A DNA stretch of 64,000 nucleotides from Ampelomyces quisqualis (Eukaryota > Ascomycota > Dothideomycetes > Pleosporales > Phaeosphaeriaceae), in contig JAGTXZ010000014.1 in NCBI GenBank assembly GCA_018398575.1, forward strand, positions 2,046,001 to 2,110,000. Reading direction: 5' to 3'. Below, piece by piece: positions 35,964 through 46,805 of the stretch (within the stretch, counting starts at the first letter, position 1; the number at the start of each line of letters is the position of its first letter). The translations under genes and the position numbers were made by a program. Under the pieces are notes generated by a model. That model did not search any database, was not told where the DNA came from, and saw only the letters and a program-made list of their open reading frames with translations.

Positions 35964-36432
35964 TCTTGTCGCTCAAGAGGGCCTGCGACACGCAAGGCGT
36001 GGCTTTCAACAGGGAATGTATGTACAGTGGCGCGGCTGGGAAGTAGGAGGCTGTGACGTAGAGAGTATATATGGAGGCACTCGAGTCGTTGAATAAGAAG
36101 GCCAGTGACAGAGAGAGAGCGGTCAAGTTCTGAAAGATCAAACGCGGCCGACTGCTACGAGCATGTGAAGTCAGTCATTCTGCTGCAACAGAACCGTGTG
36201 AATGGAGACGCAGAAAAGCAGCGATGGGACCTGCAGCGGGCATATAGCAGGCACAAAAACACCAATACACGGCCGTAACAAGCATATGACATTCTGAGAT
36301 ATCGATCAGCAACCAGAAAAGAAAGTCAAACTCTTTTGAAATCATGAGCCAAGTATGCAAGACGCCCAAACTTATCGTGCCAGTAACGCCGCTGCCAAAA
36401 ACCAACGCCCCTGATATCCCGGCACTAGCAGC
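35964..36432. other. Intergenic region
   Basis: About 470 bp holding the MFS promoter and the 3' end of the SH3 gene. No gene recognised. Confidence 0.5.
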
Positions 36433-37260
36433 CTAAAAGATGCTGTTGACGATGTTCCCTCCAATAGTGGCGCCTGCATGTGTCAACTAAAAGATGCCGT
36501 TGACAATTTTGCCGCCGATGGTCGCACCTGCTCCGAAGATGGCGGCGTTGCCGAGCTTCTTGCCAAACTTCTTGCCGTTCTGCTCCATCTTGGTGGGGTC
36601 CTTGGGAGGCTGCTGCGCGCCGTTGGACACGTCGAGCGGCATGTTGGCGTAGTTGGTGGGCACGGGGGCCGACGGCGGGCCCATGGGCACGACCGACTTG
36701 TCGTCCCTGCGCACGTAGCTGGCGGGGAAGATGCCGTCCATGCCGGTGCGCTCGTTCTTGCCCTTCCACCACTCCGTGTTCATGTACTCGGTCACGACGA
36801 CCCGGTCGTTGGGCATCAGCGTGAGGTCGCCGGCGTCTTGCGCGTTGTACTGGAACATGGCGCAGGCATGGGCGAGGGCCGGGGGCGCGGCGGGCGCGGA
36901 CGGGTAGGCGGGCGGCGGCGCGTTGGAGCCGTGGGTGTCGGCGTAGTAGCCGACGTTCGCGGCCTTCTTCTCCGGGGCGGGCGACGCTGCGGGCGTGGGC
37001 TGGCTGTTGGGGGCCATGTGGGACACGGCCTGCGCGGGCACGGCGGGGAGCGCGCGCGCGCTGTTCTCGGCGGAGACGGGCAGCTGCGAGACTATCGTGT
37101 CATGCTGGGCCGTCGTGATGATGTTGGATTCAACGAGGAATTGCAGGTTCTGGCACTGTATCAGCCGGCGACAAGGAAGCGCCATCCGCGGCAGCAGACA
37201 TACGTTCTTGATGTCCCCGAGGGACCGGTTCACCATGGCATTTCTGAAGCTGTCCGACAT
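36433..37260 (-). CDS. LSB1: SH3 domain protein, Lsb1/Pin3 (Las17-binding) family
   Basis: A 241-residue cortical-actin/endocytosis adaptor. In yeast, relatives bind the WASP homologue Las17 and are ubiquitinated through a PY motif. Visible parts: N-terminal MSDSFRNAMVNRSLGDIKN with a helical segment to about residue 45, a Pro/Ala-rich linker with PPAY at 100-103, SH3 domain at 115-169 (ALYDY-like AMFQYNAQDAGDL, EWWKGKN, GIFPASYV), and a C-terminal GATIGG tail. Intron 1 is 37,156-37,203 (48 bp, in frame, no stop). The last 14 codons (stop included) occur twice with a 54 bp period. If 36,474-36,527 is spliced out the protein ends NIVNSIF at 36,433; if retained it ends KIVNGIF at 36,487, at the same length. 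The start at 37,260 is the first ATG in frame. Confidence 0.88.
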
Positions 37261-37698
37261 GATGGTCACGTGCTGCACCCGACGGTTAGCCAGAGAAGAG
37301 AGCAACTACACGCGACCCGTCAACATACATACAGGCAGAGGTTCGGGAGGAAATGTCGTGTTTACACTGGCAGAGAGGTGAGGTGTTTGCAGTGAGTGTG
37401 CACTGTGGATGATGGAGAGCGGTGCACGCTACGGCAGCGCTGTGCCGCCTAGGTTTGAGGCTGTGCACATATTCGCGGCCGCTAAGTCCGGGCGGAAACT
37501 TTGAGAGTCACGTGACATGCCCCATCTTGAAACTCCACACCATCGTCGATAATAGAGTAGCCATGGCCTAACTCTACCACCATAGCAAAACACCACAAAG
37601 TACACTACTTTCAACAATGTGTTGCACTCCAAAAGCTTCATGTTGTTGTGCTTCCGTTCAGTTTGCCACCTCGGCCGAGATGAGACACTTGCTGAAGC
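37261..37698. other. Intergenic: SH3-gene promoter and SDR 3' end
   Basis: About 440 bp without a gene. It contains two CACGTG E-boxes, at 37,267-37,272 (just before the SH3 start codon) and inside the palindrome GTCACGTGAC at 37,507-37,516. Confidence 0.55.
37507..37516. promoter_or_regulatory. Palindromic E-box GTCACGTGAC
   Basis: A perfect 10 bp palindrome with a CACGTG core, about 250 bp upstream of the SH3-gene ATG. This is the type of site bound by bHLH factors such as Cbf1 or Pho4 in fungi. Occupancy is inference. Confidence 0.45.
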
Positions 37699-38481
37699 CT
37701 AGCCCATCTTCATCATGACATTTTTGTACATCTCCTGCCTCTTGTTCTCGAACAACTCAAAGGACTTGCCCACAAAGCCTATGGGAATCTGTTCTTTGCC
37801 TTCTGTCAAGCCGGCCCAAGCTACGTCGGTAAACTCCTCCAGCGGCATGCCCATGTGGCGTCCATCCTCGATATCGGGCTGGTGTTTTGCGTCGTGCAGC
37901 TCCGTCTGTACCGCTGGCGGGAAAATTTCAATGACCTTGATGTTTCCCGGCCCGGCACGCAGCTGCTCGCGGAGTACGAGAATCATATGGTGCAGCGCGG
38001 CCTTTGAGGCGCAGTAGTTCGGGCAGCGTGGCAGAGGCAGAAGCGCAAGCCCCGATGTCGTGTAAATGAAGCTGGTCTCTTTGTTCTGCTTCTGCAAGCA
38101 CCGAGTGAAGGCTGTCGTCAGGTGCATGTATGATAGATAGTTGGTCCTGAACTCGAGCTCCAGCACGCTAAGATCGACCGTTTCTGGTTTGGAGAAGTCG
38201 AAACCGCGTTGTATGCCTGCGTTGAGGAAGACCGAATCAAGATCCGGGTGTTTGCTCGTCACGTCTTGGACAAATTCCGCTATCTTCTCGAGCTCGCTAA
38301 TGTCGAAGACAACCGAGTGCACTCTGTCGCTGCCATGTTTCTGCTCAAACTCGTCGAGCTTTTCCTTTCGTCGACCGACAATGATCACTTGCTTTCCATC
38401 TTGAACAATCTTTTCGGCCAGCGCCCAGCCGATTCCTGAAGTGGCGCCCACAACGAGTGTCTTGTTGTATGCGTAGGACAT
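37699..38481 (-). CDS. Short-chain dehydrogenase/reductase
   Basis: A 260-residue classical SDR with a Rossmann fold. The cofactor motif GATSGIG lies at residues 12-18, an Arg pair follows beta-2 (GRRKEK, suggesting NADPH preference), the NAG motif appears in VFLNAGIQRGF, and the catalytic Ser and YxxxK are in TTSGLALLP and YCASKAA. It resembles DltE-like oxidoreductases in general form. Substrate unknown. An upstream in-frame ATG at 38,541 would add 20 polar residues; the ATG at 38,481 (CCACAATGTCC) has the better context and starts right before the first beta strand. No intron. Confidence 0.88.
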   Translation of the reverse strand: MSYAYNKTLVVGATSGIGWALAEKIVQDGKQVIIVGRRKEKLDEFEQKHGSDRVHSVVFDISELEKIAEFVQDVTSKHPDLDSVFLNAGIQRGFDFSKPETVDLSVLELEFRTNYLSYMHLTTAFTRCLQKQNKETSFIYTTSGLALLPLPRCPNYCASKAALHHMILVLREQLRAGPGNIKVIEIFPPAVQTELHDAKHQPDIEDGRHMGMPLEEFTDVAWAGLTEGKEQIPIGFVGKSFELFENKRQEMYKNVMMKMG

Positions 38482-41400
38482 TGTGGACCGTGTAAGGTGA
38501 CTTGTGTATAGCTCCAGGCGGGACTGAGGCCCAGAAAGCATCCTTTGTAGTTTGTAGCCCCGGAGCTATCGGATCTCGGTCGCATCATGCCGACTTTACA
38601 TCCACGCATCAGGAATTCAAACCTTACAAAATCCTTGCAGCATGCGTGATAGCGAGGCTAACGCGAGGACGCAAGCCCTGCCCCGCCTCTCGGTACTTGC
38701 AAGAGTCCGAGGTCAAAGTCTGCATCTTGACCAAGGAGTGCGATGGGGTTAGGAGCTGTAAGTCACGGGACAGAAAGTATGCTGCTTCAGACCATGACTC
38801 AAGAGAGCAAGTCGTACTCGATACGATATCAATCATACGCCTGTGCCTATCATCAGCTTGCCACGTCAGATCCCGTGATCAAGAGCTTGTTAAGTCCGAG
38901 CAGCTCTTTCCTGTGAAAGCGGGTTCATGAAATTGCATCGACCTTGCAATGGCTTGTGTTCAGGATGGATAACCTACATGACCGTGAGGTGAGGTCGTGA
39001 TGGAAGAAGCCCAAGTGAGCATATTTGGTTGAAGAAGAGTCACATCGGCTCGCCTGGCGGGATCGTCCGTGCGGCTGGAGCTAGCGCATGTGCAAGTGCT
39101 CTGGGGCTGGAACAACACGAAGTCGCGGTCAAGCCCACCACCATCGGAAAAGTAGATGTCTTCACCCATTTTTGGCGCTTTGATAAGTTCAACCAGACGG
39201 GGAAAGCGAACCTTGGGCCGCCAGCCACGTCTAGAACACGGTGACGTATCCATGGGCCTCTCCTGTGTACGGCAAAATCACGGGGAGACGGTGACATAAC
39301 GCAGGTCACACCACGCATGGATTCTTCGGGAAATGTTATTGGTGACCCTGGCCAACCCCATATCCTGCTGTACACAGTACATACGGAGTACATAGGAAGC
39401 ACCGATTGACAGCCGCCAGAATAGCAAGGGTGTGTTAGAAAATTTTGACTCCTATATTTTAGAACGCAACTTGTTACCTGATGGACATGGCTCACAATCT
39501 CAACCTCCTAGCGATTTACAGGCATAACAGCAGCACTCCTGTGGACTTGAAAAACTGGAAGTCAGGGTACAGAGTACGTAGATGTGAAAACAGCTGAGTT
39601 CGCATCGTATGATCTTGTTTTGCTTTCTTTTGGTACATAGGTAACCCGGTATCCGTAGACAGGTCTGTGCTGATGGCTGGAACGTCTTGGCCCTTGAGGC
39701 GGTAGGCTATTTGGGTCTCCGGGGGGGGTGGGTAACACATGTCCCCTCCATCCCTCCATTATAAAGACCCCAAATATGATCGATGGGGTGGCCAATCATG
39801 TTTCCCGCATCCTTGGATCAGATAAGGAAGGTGCTCCTGGTCAGCTGCAAACTCGTCTTTTCGAAACAATCAACTAACAAACACTCAGCTAGCTCCGTAC
39901 CATTTGGGCGTTTACAACCTGCCACCGATATGGGGGTGGGCAATACAATAACCTCTCCCGCCAAATCTGAGCTTCGAAACCTGCTTTTCCCAACTAGGCC
40001 AGCGTTCTAGAGCTGTGCTACCGTAGCGGCCGACGTACCGCCAGCCAATGCTAGATTTGAAAATTTGAACTCCCTCTCGCGCACTTCTATGTACAGTGGA
40101 CATGCCCACAGGAACACTCGAGATGAGTTCAGCGCTTTGAAGACTGCTGTCGTATTAGAGGGATGTGTATTTCCTCACCATACGCATTGAGCTATGGTAC
40201 TGTAGTATTGGACTGCCTCATCGGATATGTGCCTTGCAACCAGCATGTTGCCTGCGCCTACGGGAGATCGGCGCACATCAGACTCCAGGGGAACATAGAC
40301 AGTCAGGTGATCAAGATTCGCACGGCTTTGGCTATTGTACGGTCTACTTAGCTGGGTTACGGAGTATGTTTTGCGCATATGACCCTAAACATGGCCACTG
40401 TTACGATCATCACTTGAATTAACTCAGAGCATGCTTTGATCGAGTCTGGTCCATGTCTTCTGTGCCAAGAATACTGTGGTATCAGCATACAGAGTAAGTA
40501 TTGCAGGTACATAGACAATGTGGCTGAATAGACTCAGGATTGCGAGGCGTGGAGGCCAGACTTTGCAGGGACTGTAGCCAGACTTTCGGTCTCTCTTCCC
40601 GAAGCCATTTAATGAGATTCGTACGCACAGACCTCGTGCCCCGCACTACTTATGCATGCAGGACACCACGTGTGTGCGCAGTGTTTCCCTCCAGGTCGTC
40701 TGGCCTGGCGCAAAGTCTACTGCATGGTACATCCAGCAACCAAATCTTAGGGAAATCTTTGCCAGACGCCCTGCACGACTGCTTGGAGATGGCGACGAAA
40801 ATATTGCTGCATTCTGCAGTGTTGGAGTATTGATTGTACAATATTATGTTCAAGTCCTCGTTCGCCGAGTGTTCCTCACCCTGGTTCAGTTGCTGAGTAC
40901 TCCGTGCAGCATCTTGCATAGAGATGGGCGCTTATCGTACGCCGTACTGTATTAGAGGTAGGTACAGTACTCCGTACAGCTTTTCGAATCTTGGTTACGA
41001 GCACCTATACATACCAACAGCGCCCGCACGGACCAATTCTTCCCGTGTTTTTAGTGGTTTGTTGGCCCCCCTGTGTTAGCTCTTGTGCCCATCTCTTTCT
41101 CGACAAGTTTTGAAGCCGTAATGTGTTCAAGGAGCTTCTTGACGTTCAGGCTCGTTGTAGAAGCTACAGTAACTAAGTTACATAGGATAGCTTCCGTGAC
41201 TACGACATTCCAGCAGATTGCTAGGCAGAGCAGCTCCAGATATAGCTTAGTGAAAATACACAAAAAACCATACAGCAATAGGACGGACCACGGTCCACGG
41301 TACATGATACTGTGCCTATTGTACGGAGTATGTACACGTTTTTTGGGCTCGTTTACTGTATCAAGCCATCTCTAATCCCGCGGCCTCACTCGCAAGGGTA

Positions 41401-42063
41401 GTGGTGAAGATCATTCCGAATTGAAGTCTTCATCTACAAGGAACATGCCGTGGGTGCCAATCAGCCTCAGGCATGATTGGCAACCACGGCACGAAATAAG
41501 GATTGACGGCCGATACTCGGCCTCAACGGTTTCAATGGAAAATCTGGAGGACTGCCCGTGGGCCGTGCCGCGTGCGAGGCTTCTTGCTGGCGATACCATA
41601 CATATGTACTCCGTACTTCGTAACGGGTCACGACTCACGACAACGTCGCCTGTGGGGCCGAGTACAGTATACGATTGGGGCCCCAAGCTTCAGCCACGCG
41701 ATAGTCGCTATCCCATTTTAGCGCTGAGCCTTTGATCGAGCCAGCCTCTTGTTTCCCAGAAACATGTCATACTGCTGCTAAAGGCAGAAAACGTAGGGAT
41801 TTGCCTGTTAACTTTGTCGCAGGAGTACATAGGTCAAGGTGACAGAGAACTTCGCCGACATGGTGGGTGAACACGTCTGCGCACTGCCGGGAGGGGAATG
41901 ATTTACTCTGTACCTGCAGGGCTCTATCCGTCACTATATTGTGGATTTTGAGCCACTGCACCGTCCCGACCTACCCAGCCATCGGGGAGGATATAAAGAC
42001 AGCCCCTGGCCACCTCTACCTGCAGCTCAGCTTTGACAGTTGAGCCCCGGTCGACTGACCTTC
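38482..42063. other. 3.6 kb gene-free region with TACGGAGTA motifs
   Basis: The largest gene-free interval outside the RIP block and the LINE locus. The short ORFs carry no recognisable domain or splice continuity. It contains five exact copies of TACGGAGTA/TACTCCGTA (39,382; 40,358; 40,968; 41,322; 41,607) and several near copies. The right end is the promoter of the RGS gene. A non-coding transcript or lost gene is possible but unsupported. Confidence 0.5.
41992..41997 (+). promoter_or_regulatory. TATA box of the 7TM-RGS gene
   Basis: TATAAA in GGATATAAAGACAGCC lies 67 bp upstream of the start codon at 42,064, followed by a pyrimidine-rich leader (CCACCTCTACCTGC). Confidence 0.6.
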
Positions 42064-43960
42064 ATGTCTTCTTTTACATTGGCGCACCCCAACCTCGGCC
42101 GCACAGGGTGGGCATACCTGAGCGTATTCATTGTGTGGAATGTTGCCCTCGCCTGTGGAATGGCCTACCTCTGGAAATACCGCCAACAACCCTCCCTACG
42201 GATGCGCAAAATTCCACTTCTTCTTGCCGGCGTCTTCTTGCTGCACGTATACGCCGCGGTTTGCTTGCTCGCCTACCCATTCGGCGCGTACCTTTCCTGT
42301 AGCCTCGAGTTCTGGTCGATGAGCATATGGCTACCCTTCGGCATTGCTCTATTCCACGCCGCAAATAGCCAATTCCTCCACCTGGCTAGTCGACAGAAGC
42401 ATTTTGCACATATGAGCACCCTCAGAGACCACCCATCCATCGACGAAGAAAAGGCTGAGATCATTGCCAACAGCCGCAGAAGGAGAGTGTTCGCAGGCTT
42501 AGAGCGCGCGGATAACATCAACCAGACTTTGAAATTGATCAGTTTGGGCATGGTAATTCAGGTATGTTATTGTATCAGGCAAAGCAATACGGCACTCACA
42601 TGTTCGGCTAGTTGTTCCTGACCCTGTTTGTTTTCTTCGGCTCTAGGAAGTTCCACCAAGGCTATGGACTATTCAATTACACCGTCAAAGGCACAGGGTT
42701 GATAGCCCGTCTGCGCTGTTCCAAAGGCTGGGAGTGGTGGCTATCAATCGTTTGGCAGCTCTTTTGGGCATGGGTCTACGCACCTTACCTGCTTTGGAAG
42801 TCTCGTAGTGTTCGCGACGTGCACGGCTGGAGACTACAGACCATATGCTGCTGTATTGCTGGGTAAGTTCTCGAGTTCATATCACACCCACGGGACTTCA
42901 TACTGATGGCTTCAGACTACCCGCATCTCCTCTCTGGCTCATGGGCTTATATGCTCCACAATTCGCTCGACTAAATGCTGTGATGCCACCTCCGGTTTGG
43001 TTCTCGATATTCATCTTCTTCATGGAAGTGTTCGCCATTGGGTTCCCTATCGGCGATGTCATCAGAGGAAACACACTCCGTCAAGAGACTCTTGATGCGA
43101 TCGCTGATTGGGAGAAGCGTCAAGCAGCAAATGGCTTCGCTGCCGGTGGCTCTCTTACGAGTCCCAGTGCCTTGTCAAACTCCACCACCTTGAAGTCTGC
43201 AGGAGACATTACCATCGACAGCAAAGTATCCCTTGAGTCCAACAAGTCCGACTTGTTGACCATGGCTGCGCTCGAGAACGCTCTTCGGACTAGTGCCACT
43301 CCTCTTTTAGAATTTGCTGCACTCAAGGACTTTTCTGGGGAGAACGTCAGCTTCCTCACCCATGTCGCAGACTGGCGACGCTCCTGGTTTTCGGCCAAGG
43401 TCTCGACCGCGGAACATCGTCGCAAGCAGTTCACTGCTGCGGCCCGCATTTTCGCTCACTTCATCTCCCTTGAATTTTCGGAGTTTCCGATCAACATCTC
43501 GTCGAAGGAGATCAAACGCTTACACCACGTATTTGCACCAGCCGCCACCTTGCTGTATGGTAACAATCGTGGCTCCATCTCCTCATCGGACAACGACGCC
43601 ACTCCTTTCGACGATGTTCTACCAGACGATATTCCTGACCCATCACTCGACCGCAAGTGCTCGTATAGCTCAACATCAAATCTTCGACCGACCATCAACC
43701 TCGACACACTCGGACGTGCAAATCTCCGCGCAGTCTCGCGCTTGGATGAGGCTCACGTGGACCACGTCCTGGCAGATATGGAGATCCCGGAAGACTTTAC
43801 AGAAATGGTGTTCGACTTGGCTGAAAGCGAGATCAAGTATCTTGTTTTGACGAACACATGGCCTAAATTTGTCAATGCGGGGCGCGCGAATAGTCAGATC
43901 AGCAAGAGTTTGGACGAGGACAAAGAGAATCAGTGGAAAAAGGTCTTGTGCGTTCCTTGA
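42064..43960 (+). CDS. Seven-transmembrane RGS domain protein
   Basis: A 597-residue regulator of G-protein signalling with an N-terminal membrane domain and a C-terminal RGS-like domain that should speed GTP hydrolysis on a G-alpha subunit. Three exons: 42,064-42,561, 42,612-42,862 and 42,916-43,960, with introns of 50 and 53 bp. Joining them gives seven hydrophobic segments: GWAYLSVFIVWNVALACGMA, IPLLLAGVFLLHVYAAV, FWSMSIWLPFGIALF, LGMVIQLFLTLFVFF, WLSIVWQLFWAWVYAPYLL, ICCCIAGLPASPLWLMGLYA and VWFSIFIFFMEVFAIGFP. The RGS-type stretch begins at ALENALRTSATPLLEF with ENVSFLTHVADW, and continues after an insert to DLAESEIKYLVLTNTWPKF. The frame is open upstream of 42,064 but has no ATG. Which G-alpha it serves is unknown. 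Confidence 0.9.
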
Positions 43961-44477
43961 TGTTTCTGTATTTAAGCTACTACGATACCCTTTCCACGTA
44001 TGTTCCTGGACTCACCAGCTTCGTTTTGTCATTGATCACTACCGTCGCAGGCGTTCGGTGGAGATCTTCTTTTTCATATCGAGAAATTTTTACAGCTTTT
44101 GGTCACTCAGTCAGCTCCATAGGACCATAAATATACCAGAATGGAAGCTAAATCGAAACCCATCCCGTGCGTGTTAGTACACAGATGCTGTCGCTTTCGT
44201 GTTGCTGTCAGGTGCGATGGTTCATGAATTGATGTAAGAGAGGAGCCTGTCACCGAACCTACTGATACGGAACAAATGTGAGCGTACGCTTTCGCAGATA
44301 AATTCTGTTCGAGACTCATCTGGTGTATTCTCATGGGTTTGAAATGGTTGTCAGAACTGTACCTATCTTTGGGAGAGTGCCTTCCTGATTCAGCCTAGTG
44401 CTACATATACCTACCTACGGCTTATCCCCACGCACCACATGCCTAGCATCCTCATACACCCACCACAAACTATCAAA
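43961..44477. other. Intergenic region
   Basis: About 520 bp between two plus-strand genes. Nothing recognised beyond the 3' end of the RGS gene and the promoter of the carboxypeptidase gene. Confidence 0.5.
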
Positions 44478-46235
44478 ATGGCCAAGAATTGGGGCAAGCA
44501 AACGCCAATATCTACTTCTGTGCAACGTCGACTGACACATCACTCTCCCTTCGTTGCCATTGGTCTTTTTCTCCTAGCCTTCTGGTTCCTTTTCCATCAT
44601 TACATCATCGTCCTCTCCCCGCCACAATGGGACCTTGACTTCAGCCCTGTCGGAAAACAGGGCCAACAGTGTCCCCAAGTTGCGCCGCTTTTTCCATCAA
44701 AGACTTCGAAAGGACTAGAAGAAATAGACACATACCTCGATTCCGATGCTTTCAGAGATGTTGCTATTCAGCGATTATCAGGCGCTGTGCAAATTGCTAC
44801 CCAAAGCTACGATGACATGGGCGAAATAGGCGATGATCCACGCTGGGAAATTTTCCACAAGTTTGCCGAGTACTTGGAAGCAACGTATCCGCTTGTACAT
44901 GCACACTTGGAGCTTGTGAAGATCAACACCCACGGCTTGCTGTATACATGGGCCGGGAGGGATGCCAGCCTCAAGCCGAATCTTCTGATGGCGCATCAAG
45001 ATGTTGTACCCGTGCCTGATAGTACCGTCAATAGCTGGACGCATCCACCATTCTCGGGATTTTACGACGGAAGATTCGTTTGGGGACGTGGGGCCAGCGA
45101 CTGTAAAAATCAACTTGTTGGTATCTTATCGGCAGTAGAAGCTCTGATCTCGGCAGGTTTTATGCCGCAAAGGACACTGATCCTGTCCTTTGGTTTCGAT
45201 GAAGAGATCTCGGGTCGAGAGGGAGCGAAGCATTTGGCCGATTACTTGAAAAACAAACTTGGTCATAACTCAGTGGCAGCTATTGTCGATGAGGGCGCCG
45301 TCAACATTGAGAGTTGGGGTGGCACCTTTGCAGTCCCTGGGGTCGCGGAGAAAGGCTACGTTGATGTCGATGTTGTGGTCAGGATGCCAGGCGGTCACTC
45401 AAGTATCCCACCGAAGCACAACGGCATTGGCGTCGCCAGTGAACTCATTACTCTGATCGAAGCGAATTCTTACGAACCTCATCTTTATGACGAGAACCCG
45501 TATTTAGGTCTCCTCGGCTGTGGGTTAGAGCATGCACACGACTTTCCCAAAAAGCTTGGTAAGCTTTTGCAGAAGAGGTCCACCAAGAACACGAAATGCT
45601 CCAAAAAGAAGGAAAAGGATGATCTCGCCATCGAGGCCGCAAAGGCCGGATTGGCCATCAAATACTTGTTTACAAGCTCCGTGGCTGTCGACGTCATTCA
45701 CGGAGGTGTGAAGACAAATGCCTTGCCTGAGCGGACAGAAATTACTGTCAACCATCGCGTCAACGTCGGATCTAGCTCAAACATCATCAAGAAGCATATA
45801 GCATCCATCGCAGCCGAAGTCGCCCACAAGTACAACCTCACTCTCCACTCCTTCAATGGAACCGAAACGCCATCCAGTATTACCTTGTCGCACCGCGACA
45901 CTCTCCTCGAGCCTGCGCCTGTGACACCGACAACTCTCCATGCGACCTCAAACACCACTCGCCTCACGCCCTTCAATGTGCTGTCCGGCACCACACGCGC
46001 CTTGTATGGCGAAGAGCTCGTCGTCAGTCCTGGCATCATGACGGGCAATACCGACACACGATACTACTGGGATCTAAGCGAGCACATCTTTAGATACGGG
46101 CCTGGCTGGGACAAGGAGCAGAATGGAATGGGAAACATACATACCGTAGACGAGAAGATGGGCGTGAAAGCGCATGTTGACACGACTAAGTGGATGTGGG
46201 GTTGGATCAGGAATATGGATGAGGCGGTATTGTGA
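44478..46235 (+). CDS. CPS1: M20 family carboxypeptidase S-like vacuolar peptidase
   Basis: A 585-residue zinc carboxypeptidase of the CPS1 (Gly-X carboxypeptidase) type, expected to trim C-terminal residues from small peptides in the vacuole. A single signal-anchor segment (FVAIGLFLLAFWFLFHHYII) lies near residues 25-45, so it is a type II membrane protein. Metal and catalytic landmarks of M20: His of LLMAHQDVVPV, Asp of GRGASDCKN, the Glu pair of FGFDEEISGREGAK, IVDEGA, and the late His of GNIHTVDEKMG. The lid domain includes MPGGHSSIPPKHNGIG. A basic Lys-rich insert (KRSTKNTKCSKKKEKDD) is present in the middle. An upstream in-frame ATG at 44,439 would add 13 residues; 44,478 has the better context (CAAAATGGCC). 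No intron. Confidence 0.9.
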   Translation: MAKNWGKQTPISTSVQRRLTHHSPFVAIGLFLLAFWFLFHHYIIVLSPPQWDLDFSPVGKQGQQCPQVAPLFPSKTSKGLEEIDTYLDSDAFRDVAIQRLSGAVQIATQSYDDMGEIGDDPRWEIFHKFAEYLEATYPLVHAHLELVKINTHGLLYTWAGRDASLKPNLLMAHQDVVPVPDSTVNSWTHPPFSGFYDGRFVWGRGASDCKNQLVGILSAVEALISAGFMPQRTLILSFGFDEEISGREGAKHLADYLKNKLGHNSVAAIVDEGAVNIESWGGTFAVPGVAEKGYVDVDVVVRMPGGHSSIPPKHNGIGVASELITLIEANSYEPHLYDENPYLGLLGCGLEHAHDFPKKLGKLLQKRSTKNTKCSKKKEKDDLAIEAAKAGLAIKYLFTSSVAVDVIHGGVKTNALPERTEITVNHRVNVGSSSNIIKKHIASIAAEVAHKYNLTLHSFNGTETPSSITLSHRDTLLEPAPVTPTTLHATSNTTRLTPFNVLSGTTRALYGEELVVSPGIMTGNTDTRYYWDLSEHIFRYGPGWDKEQNGMGNIHTVDEKMGVKAHVDTTKWMWGWIRNMDEAVL

Positions 46236-46353
46236 GTGCATAGACAACGGTCGTGATATTCGCCCATTTTCTATAGATCCAGTGAAAGAATACGGTCAAT
46301 GAAGATTGTCCCGATTTATCCCCGAGCAGCGTCCTAGACCACAACTTGTCAAA

Positions 46354-46805
46354 TTGATTGATTGATTTAGTTTAACGCCCTTCTAAAACCTCCCAAAGGG
46401 TATACAGGCGGCTTCTGCTCTGGGCTTACAGTGCTGGGTCACTGCTAGAGAGAAGCTGTTCTTGGGTTGTGCGTGTGATCTACAGGTGTCCTCCCGCCAG
46501 TTAGAGGTACCCCTTGGGGGTCCTAGCTCATTTTTGAGCATACATTTTTGTTAGAGACTTGCCCTGTTAGGGTAGGAAGAAAGAGAGAGTAAAAGAGAGC
46601 AAATAAAAGAGAGAGCAAGAGCAAATAAGAGAATAGCTTACTAGGTAGTATTTAGCTGCCTAGTTTTGTGTTTTAATATGCTAAGACTTCTATCTTAAGC
46701 AAATAATTATGTAGTAGCTTATAAGCTAGAGCAGAGCTTTAAAGTTGTAAGACTTACTAAGTAGGTTAGCTAAATATTGCAGTCTCTCCTTAAGGGTTGT
46801 TACTA
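46354..46805 (-). mobile_element. 5'-truncated LINE (Tad-like) 3' end with target-site duplication
   Basis: The 452 bp insert is bounded by a 14 bp direct repeat, CACAACTTGTCAAA, at 46,340-46,353 and 46,806-46,819. On the minus strand the insert ends in GGCGTTAAACTAAATCAATC AATCAA, a short-repeat tail of the kind seen on fungal Tad-type non-LTR retrotransposons. A long target-site duplication plus a simple-repeat tail is the mark of target-primed reverse transcription. The half at 46,545-46,800 shows the same loss of YCR/YGR triplets as the RIP block; the half nearest the tail (46,360-46,540) keeps more normal sequence. No coding frame survives. A tRNA-derived SINE is less likely because no B box is seen. 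Confidence 0.65.
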
